Of a stretch of DNA of 64,000 nt, positions 1-7,921 are shown piece after piece. A model generated the notes under the pieces. The model was given only the letters and a program-made list of their open reading frames with translations. It was not told where the DNA came from and ran no database searches. Every line of letters starts with the position of its first letter. Position 1 is the first letter of the stretch. Made by a program: the position numbers and the translations under genes. Source of the stretch: Desulfurivibrio alkaliphilus AHT 2 (GTDB lineage: Bacteria; Desulfobacterota; Desulfobulbia; Desulfobulbales; Desulfurivibrionaceae); contig NC_014216.1 in the NCBI RefSeq assembly GCF_000092205.1, forward strand, positions 2,547,742 through 2,611,741, written 5' to 3'.

Positions 1-443
1 CAAATGACCCTCTCCATACCGCAGCATCTTTGTCTGAAATCAACTTACGTCGAATACGTGCCTCTGTGCCTGGCGGAACGTGGCGTGACTGGCCGGAAGA
101 ATTACGTGCGCCATGTCATCAACGCGTAACTGGTAAAACTTACCCAGGAGTGTACGCCAGAATGACGTGGGAAGAGCCCGCGCCCACGATGACAACACAG
201 TGTTATGGGTATGGGAATGGTAGATTTGGACATCCTGAGCAAGATCGTGCCATTTCGTTACGGGAAGCAGCAATTTTGCAATCATTCCCTGCGGAGTATG
301 AATTTCTACCACCCAATGAACGACATTCGTTCGCTGAGGTTGGTCGATGGATTGGAAACGCTGTTCCAGTCAAATTAGCCGAGGCTATAGGCCATTCTAT
401 CACGCAATCCAGAGTAATCGGTGGTGAAGCCCATGACAGATAA
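1..443 (+). CDS. DNA (cytosine-5) methyltransferase, C-terminal part (cut by window edge)
   Basis: The frame is open from base 3, so this is the last ~146 residues of a longer protein whose catalytic PCQ/ENV motifs lie outside the window. Visible features are the target-recognition/C-terminal region of C5 methyltransferases: a PGGTWRDWP segment, ARMTWEEPAPTMTT (motif VIII/IX-like), REAAILQSFP, and the closing IGNAVP motif (motif X) followed by LAEAIG. The family transfers a methyl group from S-adenosylmethionine to cytosine C5 in double-stranded DNA, usually as the protective half of a restriction-modification system. Its stop overlaps the start of the MORC-type ATPase by 11 nt, so the two are probably translated together. 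Base composition is lower in GC than the chromosome further right, in keeping with acquisition. Confidence 0.88.
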   Translation, partial: NDPLHTAASLSEINLRRIRASVPGGTWRDWPEELRAPCHQRVTGKTYPGVYARMTWEEPAPTMTTQCYGYGNGRFGHPEQDRAISLREAAILQSFPAEYEFLPPNERHSFAEVGRWIGNAVPVKLAEAIGHSITQSRVIGGEAHDR

Positions 444-2097
444 GGCAGGCTTCAATTTTGAAATTTCCTTGAGTGTGTTGAACCATCTTGGCCGCAACCT
501 ATATCGGAATTTTATCACTGTCCTTGGGGAGGCCATCTCCAACGCATGGGATGCCGACGCGAAGAATGTTTGGATAGATATCGATCGTGAAAGCTCCACC
601 TTTTCGATTCGCGATGATGGAATCGGCATGGACGCCGACGATTTTCAGAATAAATTCCTTAAGATTGGCTATTCCAAGAGAAAAGACGGCGGCATGAAGT
701 CCGGGGAGAAAAGACCATTCATCGGAGCAAAGGGAATAGGAAAGTTAGCTTTGCTCTCATGTGCTAGACGTGTTTCGGTGTTTAGCCGTAAGGAAGGTGC
801 CGAATATGTCGGTGGACTCATTGACAACTCCGATTTAGATCACGCAATTCAGAGTGATTTGACACCTGACAAGTATCCGTTGGAAGGCTTGAACTTCGAG
901 TTGATCAACGGCATCGCCGACCAACACCCACATGGGACAGTTGTAGTCTTTGAGGAAACCAAGGAGCAAATCAGAAATTCAGTTGCCCATATAAAGAAGA
1001 TGCTCGCGCTCAGTTTTAGGTTCGCGCTGATCGACGAAGAGTTTTCGATCCATGTTAACGATGAAGAAGTTTCAATTCGAGACCTTAAGGATTTGGTGCA
1101 GAAGACGGAGTTTTTGTGGGACATTAATGATTGTCAGGATGACTTTATTGAGGCGTTAGCAAGCCTGAAGCACAAGAAGATCAATCTGACAACTGCGCTG
1201 GATATTTCTGGCTTTGTCGCATCTGTTGAACTGCCTCGTCACCTGAAAATTACTGGCACAGACGAGCGCGCGACCGTTGATCTCTTCGTGAATGGGCGAT
1301 TACGAGAAAAGAACCTTCTACGCCATATACCTACCCAGAGAATTGTTGAGAGTTATATTTACGGTCAAATTCACTTTGATGCTATGGATGCTGAGGGCAA
1401 GGATCCATTCACCAGCAGCCGTGAGGGAATCGTTGAAGACGATGAAAATTTTCAAGCGCTTCTGGATTACCTAAAAAGAGATGCGCTTCCTCGCATTTTC
1501 GATGATTGGGATAAATATCGATTGAAGCGTGGAGAGGAAGGAGATGTAGAGAACAAACGTAAAACGAAGAAACAGCGGAAGGCTCGCGATCTCTATACTG
1601 CCACTCAAGAAGAGTACAGACCAGAGGCCGGCGCGCCCGCTGGCGATAAAGTGGATGCTTGGTTAGACGATCTGAGGGACGACGCCGAATTTAACGTATC
1701 TGCTTACGTGGACTGCTTTCTTTCAGAGAATCTGGTTAGAAAATACCTTGATGACAAACAGGTCACGTTGAAAGAGGGTATCATAGCTGAAGCTGCGGCA
1801 TGGCGGGAACGTGAGGATAAGCGGAAGGGAGAAGCGAATATCAGTTTCAAGATTCGCAATTCTAACAGTGACTTAAGTTACCTAGGTATGGACGATCTAG
1901 CATTCAGTGTTGAAGGCAAGAAGGATGCAGGTAAAAGCCAATCACTTTGGTCCGACGCGATCTCGTATAGGCCTGTAAGAAATGTGGTAGGGCATACTGG
2001 CCTTCTTACGGACAACGGAAAAGTTCACCTTACATTGACATACGAAAACATCAAGGCCCGAGTTCGTAAGCTCGTTTCGGGCAACGATGAGAGTTAG
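433..2097 (+). CDS. MORC/MutL-type GHKL ATPase of a restriction-modification system
   Basis: This 554-residue protein has an N-terminal GHKL (gyrase/Hsp90/histidine kinase/MutL) ATPase fold. The N box is at residues 33-40 (EAISNAWD), the Mg/ATP-binding DDGIGM at 61-66, and the glycine-rich GAKGIGKLA lid at 98-106. No histidine-kinase or gyrase modules follow; the C-terminal half is charged and unassigned. Iyer, Abhiman and Aravind described prokaryotic MORC/MutL-like ATPases of this layout beside C5 methyltransferases in restriction systems, which matches the overlap with the methyltransferase here. The probable role is an ATP-driven clamp or loader for DNA cleavage. ATG 433 is chosen over GTG 421, which would lengthen the overlap. 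An attC site follows the stop, suggesting an integron cassette ending. Confidence 0.8.
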   Translation: MTDKAGFNFEISLSVLNHLGRNLYRNFITVLGEAISNAWDADAKNVWIDIDRESSTFSIRDDGIGMDADDFQNKFLKIGYSKRKDGGMKSGEKRPFIGAKGIGKLALLSCARRVSVFSRKEGAEYVGGLIDNSDLDHAIQSDLTPDKYPLEGLNFELINGIADQHPHGTVVVFEETKEQIRNSVAHIKKMLALSFRFALIDEEFSIHVNDEEVSIRDLKDLVQKTEFLWDINDCQDDFIEALASLKHKKINLTTALDISGFVASVELPRHLKITGTDERATVDLFVNGRLREKNLLRHIPTQRIVESYIYGQIHFDAMDAEGKDPFTSSREGIVEDDENFQALLDYLKRDALPRIFDDWDKYRLKRGEEGDVENKRKTKKQRKARDLYTATQEEYRPEAGAPAGDKVDAWLDDLRDDAEFNVSAYVDCFLSENLVRKYLDDKQVTLKEGIIAEAAAWREREDKRKGEANISFKIRNSNSDLSYLGMDDLAFSVEGKKDAGKSQSLWSDAISYRPVRNVVGHTGLLTDNGKVHLTLTYENIKARVRKLVSGNDES

Positions 2098-2130
2098 TTG
2101 GATGTTTCCCAGCGCTTATGTGCAGGCGGA

Positions 2131-2228
2131 TCCCAACAAATCGTTGCGGCGGGCGTTTGACCCGCCGCCGATTCTTGTTGCCGCAAAAACGGCATCGCCT
2201 CAAACGTCGCTGAACTCAGGCGTTCGGC
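2131..2228 (+). other. attC: Integron attC recombination site 1
   Basis: A 98-bp site with attC layout: R'' box TCCCAAC (2131-2137), a short spacer, an L''-like CGTTGCGG, then inner arms CGTTTGA ... TCAAACG that pair, then L'-like GCTGAAC and R' box GTTCGGC (2222-2228). It resembles the classic form (R''AACAAnTCGTT ... GCTnAACTCAnGCGTT R'). The predicted crossover is between G2222 and T2223. A nested hairpin GGCGGG/CCCGCC sits in the middle. The R' box complements the R'' box of the next site (GCCGAAC at 2868), as expected if 2223-2933 is one cassette. Confidence 0.75.
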
Positions 2229-2240
2229 AGAGAGTACGTT

Positions 2241-2840
2241 ATGAATCCACTGGCATTTGTCACTGAAGCAGGTAAAATAGCCGGAATTGGTGGCCTTGCA
2301 CTAGGCGTCTTTCTTCTTCTGTTCCGCAAGATACGGCTTCCTCAGGGATCTAGAAGGCATCTCACCCTCTTTATGTGGCTGGTCTGGAGCATTTGTGCCT
2401 TGGGGATTCTTGCTTTTGTTGTTGGACACTACCTGCAAGACCCGGACACTCCTGATATACCAGAGTATCGGAACAATATTTCAATAACATATCCCGATGA
2501 TGGAAAGTTCGTAGAGTTCTTAGAGAGTAATCTGGGCCGCACCGTAAAAATCGCATCATACATTGAGATGAGTTTATCCAACGAATTGAGCTATGAGATA
2601 GAAAACTCGTTTGGCATTGAATCGTTTCGGGAAGATCCTTCAATAGTGATCCCGATTGATGGTCTCGACTCGGGATTTTATCTTCAGTTTGATTTCATTC
2701 GTCCGCCTCACGCCTCATACGGCGGAACAGGTATCGTTCAGTTTTCTATTGACGGCTATTTCAGCATAACACGGACCTATCACAGCGGGCCGAGCATGAT
2801 CTATCACCTGACTCAAGTGCCTGTTTCTATTGGGGGATAA
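2241..2840 (+). CDS. Cassette-encoded membrane protein of unknown function
   Basis: A 199-residue protein that I do not recognise. Two predicted membrane segments are visible, at about residues 14-28 (AGIGGLALGVFLLLF) and 42-64 (TLFMWLVWSICALGILAFVVGHY split by no charge), separated by a basic loop that suggests cytoplasmic RK-rich residues. The remaining ~135 residues form a soluble, beta-rich domain that should face the periplasm. It is the only gene in the proposed integron cassette 2223-2933, starting 13 nt after the R' box of attC1 and ending 28 nt before attC2. Small membrane proteins without known function are common in cassette arrays. Nothing shows that it works with the neighbouring restriction genes. 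Confidence 0.65.
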   Translation: MNPLAFVTEAGKIAGIGGLALGVFLLLFRKIRLPQGSRRHLTLFMWLVWSICALGILAFVVGHYLQDPDTPDIPEYRNNISITYPDDGKFVEFLESNLGRTVKIASYIEMSLSNELSYEIENSFGIESFREDPSIVIPIDGLDSGFYLQFDFIRPPHASYGGTGIVQFSIDGYFSITRTYHSGPSMIYHLTQVPVSIGG

Positions 2841-2867
2841 ACTATGAGGCAGTTAGATCAATCGGGT

Positions 2868-2939
2868 GCCGAACAAAAGCCTACAGGGGACACGGTTCCT
2901 GCTTCGCGGAAGCCGCGCCCCTGAGGCAGGTCGTTGGGA
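2868..2939 (+). other. attC: Integron attC recombination site 2
   Basis: A 72-bp site: R'' box GCCGAAC (2868-2874), R' box GTTGGGA (2933-2939). Between them is an imperfect palindrome with arms AGGGG/CCCCT, an outer GCC/GGC separated by unpaired bases, and an inner CGGTTCC/GGAA-GCCG stem with loop TGCTTCGC. The R'' box is the exact reverse complement of the R' box of attC1 (GTTCGGC), which is the signature of a cassette's own two ends. The R' box belongs to the next cassette, whose own R'' (TCCCAAC) occurs at 8208. Confidence 0.75.
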
Positions 2940-2947
2940 CTAGAATA

Positions 2948-3130
2948 ATGAGGTACCCTTTTTGCTCCTACTCATGGGAAGTGCTTTCGCCAAGTGTGGC
3001 GATCAAGCGAATGGACAAGTCCGCCTTCCTTCATCATGGCACTGGCATACCAAGGGAGATCTCCTCGTTCTTCGGACTGGAGGCGGAAGCCTTGGCCACG
3101 CCACGACCCGCCACACTAGCCTTCGACGGT
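2948..3130 (+). pseudogene. HNH restriction endonuclease, N-terminal fragment (61 codons) cut by IS21
   Basis: This is the first part of a 259-residue endonuclease frame split by two insertion sequences. ATG 2948 lies 9 nt after the attC2 R' box; a later start at ATG 3011 is also possible. The fragment (…GIPREISSFFGLEAEAL…, ending AFDG) reads directly into KTFYAHFQM at 5787 when the IS21 element and one copy of the 5-bp duplication ACGGT are removed. As it stands the frame runs two codons into the IS and stops, so no functional product is expected. The GIPREI…FFGLE region followed by RLFWKSDF in the next fragment has the look of a substrate-binding domain preceding HNH nucleases; this is inference. 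Confidence 0.75.
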
Positions 3131-3214
3131 TGTTAATGATCACCCTAATGGAGCCACCCATGATCAGCTAATGGAGCCACCCTCAAGTGGCCATTTTGGG
3201 GCTCCGGACGGTTT

Positions 3215-4000
3215 TTAATTTTTGCCTTTTTTAACGTTTTCGGCAACCTCGTTTTTGGGGTATTTGGGCAGCGGCCTGGCCGCTCGAAAACTTTTGCCGT
3301 CCAAGAGCAGGGAGTAAGCGCCGTGGCGGATGCGGTCGATGGTGGCCGAGCCCAGCAGTTTATTGGGGAAGGCGTCGCCCCACTCGTTGAGATCCAGGTT
3401 GCTGGTGATGATGGTGGAACGGCGCTCGTAACGTTCTCCAATCAGATCATGGATATCCTCATCCTGGGGGGTACGCAGGGGTTTGAGGCCAAAGTCGTCA
3501 ATGATCAGCAGGTCGACCTTGGCCAGGGCGTTAAGCCGCCGTTCATAGGCGTTGGTGGCGCGGGCGGCGTGGAGTTGGCCCAGCATCTTGGTCTGGGTGG
3601 TGAAGAGCACATCGTAGCCCATTCTGACCGCGCAGTGGCCGATGGCCTGGGCGATATGGCTCTTGCCGGTGCCGCAGGGGCCGACCACCAGCAGGTTGGC
3701 GCCCTCTTCCAGGAAACGGCAGGTGGCCAAGTCCATGATCAGGGCGCGGTTGATGTTGGGGTTGAAGGAGAAGTCGAACTCCTCCAGGGTTTTGTGGTTA
3801 CGGAAGTTGGCCCGGCGGACACGCATGGCGAACTTGCGCTGGGAACGGCGGGCGACTTCGTCCTGTACCAGCATGGCCAGGAAGTCGGTGTAGGCCAGCT
3901 TTTCCTCGATGGCCTGGCGGTTTCTGGCTTCCAGGGAATCAAGGATGCCGGAGAGTCGCAACTGTTTGAGCATGGGGATCAGTTCGGGCATGGGGTTCAT
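3215..4000 (-). CDS. istB: IS21 family transposition helper ATPase IstB
   Basis: A 261-residue DnaA/DnaC-like AAA+ ATPase, the usual IstB length. The N-terminal helical region (LKQLRLSGILDSLEARN) is typical of IstB. Walker A is GPCGTGKS at 107-114, Walker B is LLIIDDFG, and sensor-1-like ITSNLDL and a late RIRHGAYSL arginine-finger region follow. IstB forms ATP-dependent filaments on DNA that regulate IstA and select the target. It lies 15 nt downstream of istA in the same operon. The frame is intact. Confidence 0.93.
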   Translation of the reverse strand: MNPMPELIPMLKQLRLSGILDSLEARNRQAIEEKLAYTDFLAMLVQDEVARRSQRKFAMRVRRANFRNHKTLEEFDFSFNPNINRALIMDLATCRFLEEGANLLVVGPCGTGKSHIAQAIGHCAVRMGYDVLFTTQTKMLGQLHAARATNAYERRLNALAKVDLLIIDDFGLKPLRTPQDEDIHDLIGERYERRSTIITSNLDLNEWGDAFPNKLLGSATIDRIRHGAYSLLLDGKSFRAARPLPKYPKNEVAENVKKGKN

Positions 4001-4015
4001 TAAGCTTCCTCCTTA

Positions 4016-5545
4016 TCAGTGAAAAAGTTGTTGGCGCTGGAAGCGGCCCTGGCCGCGGTAGGCCACGCCGGCCGCCACCGGTTCCGTTTCCGGGGGCTGT
4101 TGGTCAAGCCCCTTGCCGAGGATGGTTTTGACCGTGATGTATTGGGGGCTGTCGTAGATCAGCGCCCGGTGACAGGCGGCTTCCAGCCGCTCCGGGCCGT
4201 ATTTGCCGGCCAACCGGAGCACCCCCTGGGCCGCCCGGAGATGATCAACCACCCGGTGGCTCAACAGCCGCTTGACCAGGTGGTGGCAGCGGGGACCGAT
4301 CTCACCGGCCTGTTTGAGGCACCACTGGGGATCGCGCATCAGGTAGGCGACGGCGTCCGGTGGTAGGTGGTCGACACAGGTGGCCTTCTGGCCGGGTCGG
4401 GCACAGCGGGGATGGACCGCCACCTGTTGATGCTGGTGGTAGATCTTGACGGTGGTTTCCGTCGCCTTGACCCACAGCTTTTTGTGCACCAGCTTGAAGG
4501 GGGCGGAGTAGTAGGCTTTGTCGAACTGGAGATGGCAGTTGCCGTGCAGCTTGTGCTCGGCCCAAACCGCCAACTCCGGGGCCACGGCGGGCAAAGGTTT
4601 AAGAAAAGCCTTCTCCGCCTCGGCGAACATGACCAGCGGCTTTTGCTTGGTGGTGCCGTGGCTACGGTTGCCGGCCGTTGCCAGCACCCACTCCTTAAGC
4701 TGACGATTGGCGTCGACCAAGCTACGGAACTCGCGCAAGGGCAGGAAGTTGTTTTTGACGTATTTGACGCCGGATTCCACCCGCCCCTTCATCTGGGGTT
4801 GGCGCGGCGGGCAGGGCGAGATCAGAAAGCCGTAACCTTCGGCAAACTCGGCGTAGGAACGGTTCACCGCCGGATCGTGCCAGCAGGCCTTGATGATCCC
4901 GGCCTTGAGGTTGTCGATCATCACCTTGGCCGGCACCCCGCCGAAGAACTCGAAGGCCCGGCGGTGACAACCCAGCCAGGTCGCCACCTTCTGGTCGCGG
5001 ACGATCTCGGCGTACTGGTGCCGGCTGAAGGCCAGGGTCATGACGAACACCCAGGTGGAAAACGGCTTGCCGGTCTGGGAATCAAGCAGCTTGGGGCCGG
5101 AACCGAAGTCCACCTGGGCCGCTTCGCCGGGAGCAAAGTCCAGCATTACCGTGGCTTGAGGGTTGTCCTCTTTGAGGGTCTTAAGAAAACGTCTGACCGA
5201 GGAGTAGCTGCCGGTAAAGCCATGCTCACGCACCAGGGCCTGGTACATGGTGGTGCCGTTGATCCCGGCCGCCTGCCAGGTCTTGAGCTGCTCCTGGTAC
5301 GGCAGCAGCATCGGCACCGCCGATTCGCCCGGGGCCGGCAGCGCGAGCACCTTGGCCAGCTCGGCATCATCCGGCAACTCTTGGGCGGGATCGAGCCAGC
5401 CCTGCTGCTGAGCCAAGGCCCGTAACTGCGCGGCCTTGCGGCGGCCCATCAGCTTAGCCTTGGCGATCTGGCGGTCGGATTGAACCGACCGCATTTGGGT
5501 AAGAACTTGACGGTATTGAAACATCTCGAACCTCCTGTTGGCCAT
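4016..5545 (-). CDS. istA: IS21 family transposase IstA
   Basis: A 509-residue DDE transposase. The N-terminal part holds helix-turn-helix DNA-binding regions (residues ~1-110, including LTQMRSVQSDRQIAKAKLMGRR). The rve/integrase core begins near QVDFGSGP (first catalytic Asp), with a second Asp in KVMIDNLKAG and the Glu in the GRVESGVKYVKNNFLP region. A C-terminal Mu-type beta-barrel segment follows. IstA cuts and joins the element ends bound at the repeated subterminal sites. The frame is full length, so the element may still be active. Confidence 0.93.
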   Translation of the reverse strand: MANRRFEMFQYRQVLTQMRSVQSDRQIAKAKLMGRRKAAQLRALAQQQGWLDPAQELPDDAELAKVLALPAPGESAVPMLLPYQEQLKTWQAAGINGTTMYQALVREHGFTGSYSSVRRFLKTLKEDNPQATVMLDFAPGEAAQVDFGSGPKLLDSQTGKPFSTWVFVMTLAFSRHQYAEIVRDQKVATWLGCHRRAFEFFGGVPAKVMIDNLKAGIIKACWHDPAVNRSYAEFAEGYGFLISPCPPRQPQMKGRVESGVKYVKNNFLPLREFRSLVDANRQLKEWVLATAGNRSHGTTKQKPLVMFAEAEKAFLKPLPAVAPELAVWAEHKLHGNCHLQFDKAYYSAPFKLVHKKLWVKATETTVKIYHQHQQVAVHPRCARPGQKATCVDHLPPDAVAYLMRDPQWCLKQAGEIGPRCHHLVKRLLSHRVVDHLRAAQGVLRLAGKYGPERLEAACHRALIYDSPQYITVKTILGKGLDQQPPETEPVAAGVAYRGQGRFQRQQLFH

Positions 5546-5642
5546 CGGCTATCCCTCCTGAAAATGGGTTTTTCAGGGGGATATAGCCGATCCGCAGAAA
5601 GTCCGGGACCCGTTTATGAACTTAAGGGAAGGGGTGGCGCCA

Positions 5643-5775
5643 TTAGCTGATCCGCAAGTGGCTCCATTAGCTGATCACGCCATGGCTCCATTAGCTGATC
5701 ACGCCATGGCTCCATTAAGCTGATCCTTAACTGGCTCCATTAGCTGATCACGAAGTGGCTCCATAGGGGTGATCA
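5643..5775. repeat. IS21 right-end subterminal tandem repeats
   Basis: Five closely spaced copies of a ~22-26-bp unit with core GGCTCCATTAGCTGATC, with small changes and variable spacers (ACGCCAT, CTTAACT, ACGAAGT). Two copies in the opposite orientation lie at the left end (3151-3182). IS21 elements carry multiple end repeats that serve as IstA binding sites; five at the right and two at the left is a marked asymmetry. Confidence 0.85.
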
Positions 5776-5786
5776 TTAACAACGGT

Positions 5787-6066
5787 AAAACCTTCTATGC
5801 GCATTTCCAAATGGACGCACAGCATTCCCGGTTCAGACTGTTCTGGAAATCGGACTTCGACAGAACAATACGGAACCGGTTTCCGGACTTTCACCTCGCC
5901 TTCTCCCGCGGAGCTCTTCAGTCGGGAGCACCGCCCTTGATGCGTTTCGAGAGGCGCGGCGACAGTGAATACGTCGTCGACCTCATTCTCGCGGACACCA
6001 TTCAGGGCGACATTGATGCCGAGATGCTCGATCATTGTGGCCCTCGAACCGAGGGTAAGGCGAAGG
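5787..6066 (+). pseudogene. HNH restriction endonuclease, middle fragment between two IS elements
   Basis: The frame reads KTFYAHFQMDAQHSRFRLFW, continues through KSDFDRTIRNRFPDFHL and MRFERRGDSEYVVDL, and reaches RTEGKAK, where the second IS interrupts it. It joins in frame to the N-terminal fragment across the IS21 and to the HNH-containing fragment across the second IS. In its present state translation could only start from codons inside the IS21 end and would stop at TAA 6087-6089 inside the second IS. The RLFW…FP…LRFER-like layout suggests the specificity or DNA-binding part preceding the nuclease domain; the exact family is not assigned. Confidence 0.75.
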
Positions 6067-7912
6067 CAGCAGTTCCCAACTTAATATAACTCATTGATTT
6101 CACGTTATACAATTTTCTGTCTTTCGTAAACTTTTTAACCATGGCATGATGCGTCTGGCAAGTAGTGTTTGCCGGATACGGCCATAAGCAATAACAACGA
6201 TAAAACAAAATGATAAATTTACGCCGGAGGCGATTTTCAGCTTGACAAATCCTTGAGAGGGTGGATGCGATTTTTGTAGGAAAATCAACAACCTACAAGG
6301 AGATCGCCATGAATGTCCACCAACTCATTCGCCAAAAGCAACTCGCCAGCCGTCGTCAAGATAAAATCAGCCAGCGCAAGCACTTGAACTTCGACGCCCT
6401 CATCACCACTATTCGGGAGGATTTCGGCAAGATCGCCGACCACCGGGCCGCCAACGCCAGTATCTCCCTGGTGGACGCGCTGACCAGCGGCTTTGCCATG
6501 TTCTCCCTCAAGCATCCCTCCCTGCTGGCCTTCGAGGATGAGTGGCGGGAAGACCCCACCTGCCTGCACGGAGTGTACAAAGTAAACGATATCCCCAGCG
6601 ACAGCCAGATGCGAACCATCTGCGATGAGGTGGACCCCCGGCATCTGCGGCGGCCGTTCCGCAGCATCTTCCGCCAGCTTCAACGAGGCAAGGTGCTGGA
6701 AAAGATGACTTGGCTAGACGGCCACTATCTGCTGGCCCTGGACGGCACCGGCATCTACTCCTCGGAGAAGGTCGGCTCGCCATACTGCCTGAAGAAGCGC
6801 AAGCGCAACGGGCAGGTGGAATACTACCAGCAGATGCTGGGGGCGGCCATTGTTCATCCCGAGCAGCGGGAAGTGATTCCGCTTTGTCCGGAGATGATCG
6901 TCCAGCAGGATGGCAGCAAGAAGCAGGACTGCGAGCGCAAGGCCGCCCGGCGATTTTTGACCGAGTTCCGGCGGGAGCATCCCCACCTTAAGTGCGTGGT
7001 GATCGAAGATGGTCTCAGCTCCAACGCACCCCATATCGAGGATCTGCGTCAGGATGGTCACCACTTCATCCTGGGGGCCAAGCCGGGAGATCATGGTCAT
7101 CTCTTCGAACAGATGGATGAGGCACTCAGGGCTGGCCAGGCGGTGGAGTTATCCCGGGCCGACGAGCAGCAGCCGGATATTCTCCACACCTACCGTTTCG
7201 TTAACGATCTGGCGCTCAACAAGTCTAATCCGGAGGTTCGGGTAAACCTGCTGGAGTACTGGCAGCTTGACGGCAAGGGCAAGGTCATCCGCTTCAGTTG
7301 GGTCACCGACCTGGAAATCACCGCCGCCAACGTCTACCAGATCATGCGGGCTGGCCGGGCCAGGTGGCGGATTGAAAACGAGACCTTCAACACCCTCAAG
7401 AACCAGGGCTACAACCTGGAGCACAACTACGGCCTGGGGCAAAAGCACCTTTCCGCCGTCTTCGTTCACCTCACGGTACTGGCCTTTCTGGTGGACCAGG
7501 TTCAGCAGCTCTGTTGTCCGCTGTTCAGGGAGGCGCTGGTTTTCCGTAAACGTAAACGGCGACTCTGGTCGGGGATCAGAAACCGTTTTGAACTGCTGGA
7601 TTGCCCGTCCATGGAGGCGATCCTGCTCCACATCGTCGGCCGGGGCAAACCCCTGCCGCAGTTGGAATGACCGGCACCGGCCACCCGGCCGGGGGAATAT
7701 TTTGTCAAAGATCAGAACGTCTGTCGGACACTGCCGACGGCTGCAGCGGAGTGCTGTTGCCAAAAAACGGCCAAATCGACTATATTTCGGCCAGCTCGGC
7801 CAATAACAGTGGCGATTGGGTGCTATCAGCCCTGAATAACCACCGAAAAAATGTGAAACCGGCTGCCAGTGGCATCAAGTTGTTGGGCAGGCGGCCAAAT
7901 CGGGAACGACTG
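6067..7912. mobile_element. Insertion sequence with DDE transposase (ISNCY/IS4-like), 1846 bp
   Basis: The ends were defined by the interrupted gene: a perfect 9-bp direct repeat AGGCGAAGG at 6058-6066 and 7913-7921. The terminal inverted repeats are CAGCAGTTCCCAACTT on the left and CAGTCGTTCCCGATTT on the right (minus strand), 12 of 16 identical. The element has ~240 nt of non-coding DNA on each side of one transposase gene. The left flank is AT-rich, unlike the transposase gene, which looks like a GC-rich host. Excision with one target copy restores the endonuclease frame exactly. Confidence 0.9.
6309..7670 (+). CDS. DDE transposase, ISNCY/IS4-like
   Basis: A 453-residue transposase. ATG 6309 follows a strong AAGGAGATC ribosome-binding site, so the earlier in-frame ATG at 6261 is rejected. 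Catalytic features are LALDGTGIYSS (first Asp), a CVVIEDGLSSNAP segment (second Asp) and WRIENETFNTLKNQGYNLEHN with a YREK-like Glu. NGQVEYYQQMLGAAIVHP and KQDCERKAA match the large group of transposases usually labelled ISNCY or IS4-like. The family name is uncertain, but the role as transposase is firm. The gene is intact. Confidence 0.88.
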   Translation: MNVHQLIRQKQLASRRQDKISQRKHLNFDALITTIREDFGKIADHRAANASISLVDALTSGFAMFSLKHPSLLAFEDEWREDPTCLHGVYKVNDIPSDSQMRTICDEVDPRHLRRPFRSIFRQLQRGKVLEKMTWLDGHYLLALDGTGIYSSEKVGSPYCLKKRKRNGQVEYYQQMLGAAIVHPEQREVIPLCPEMIVQQDGSKKQDCERKAARRFLTEFRREHPHLKCVVIEDGLSSNAPHIEDLRQDGHHFILGAKPGDHGHLFEQMDEALRAGQAVELSRADEQQPDILHTYRFVNDLALNKSNPEVRVNLLEYWQLDGKGKVIRFSWVTDLEITAANVYQIMRAGRARWRIENETFNTLKNQGYNLEHNYGLGQKHLSAVFVHLTVLAFLVDQVQQLCCPLFREALVFRKRKRRLWSGIRNRFELLDCPSMEAILLHIVGRGKPLPQLE

Positions 7913-7921
7913 AGGCGAAGG

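Larger units (their letters stand above)
3131..5781. mobile_element. IS21-family insertion sequence, complete (2651 bp)
   Basis: The terminal inverted repeats start TGTTAATGATCACCC at both ends (3131 on the plus strand, 5781 on the minus strand) and continue into a shared TGGAGCCAC. The element is flanked by a perfect 5-bp direct repeat ACGGT (3126-3130 and 5782-5786), typical for IS21. It carries istA and istB on the minus strand, both intact, with multiple subterminal repeats at the ends. Excision with one target copy restores the reading frame of the HNH endonuclease, so the boundaries are exact to the base. Confidence 0.95.

Noticed and set aside
2962-3171. A second reading frame across the start of the endonuclease fragment with a signal-peptide look (LLLLMGSAFA).
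   Set aside because: It stops at once when the IS21 is removed (CGG TAA), whereas the frame from 2948 continues through both IS joints into the HNH domain.
5636-5775. A CRISPR-like array of repeats.
   Set aside because: The repeats are IS21 end repeats: spacers are very short and unequal, the repeats recur inverted at the other end of the element, and no cas genes exist.
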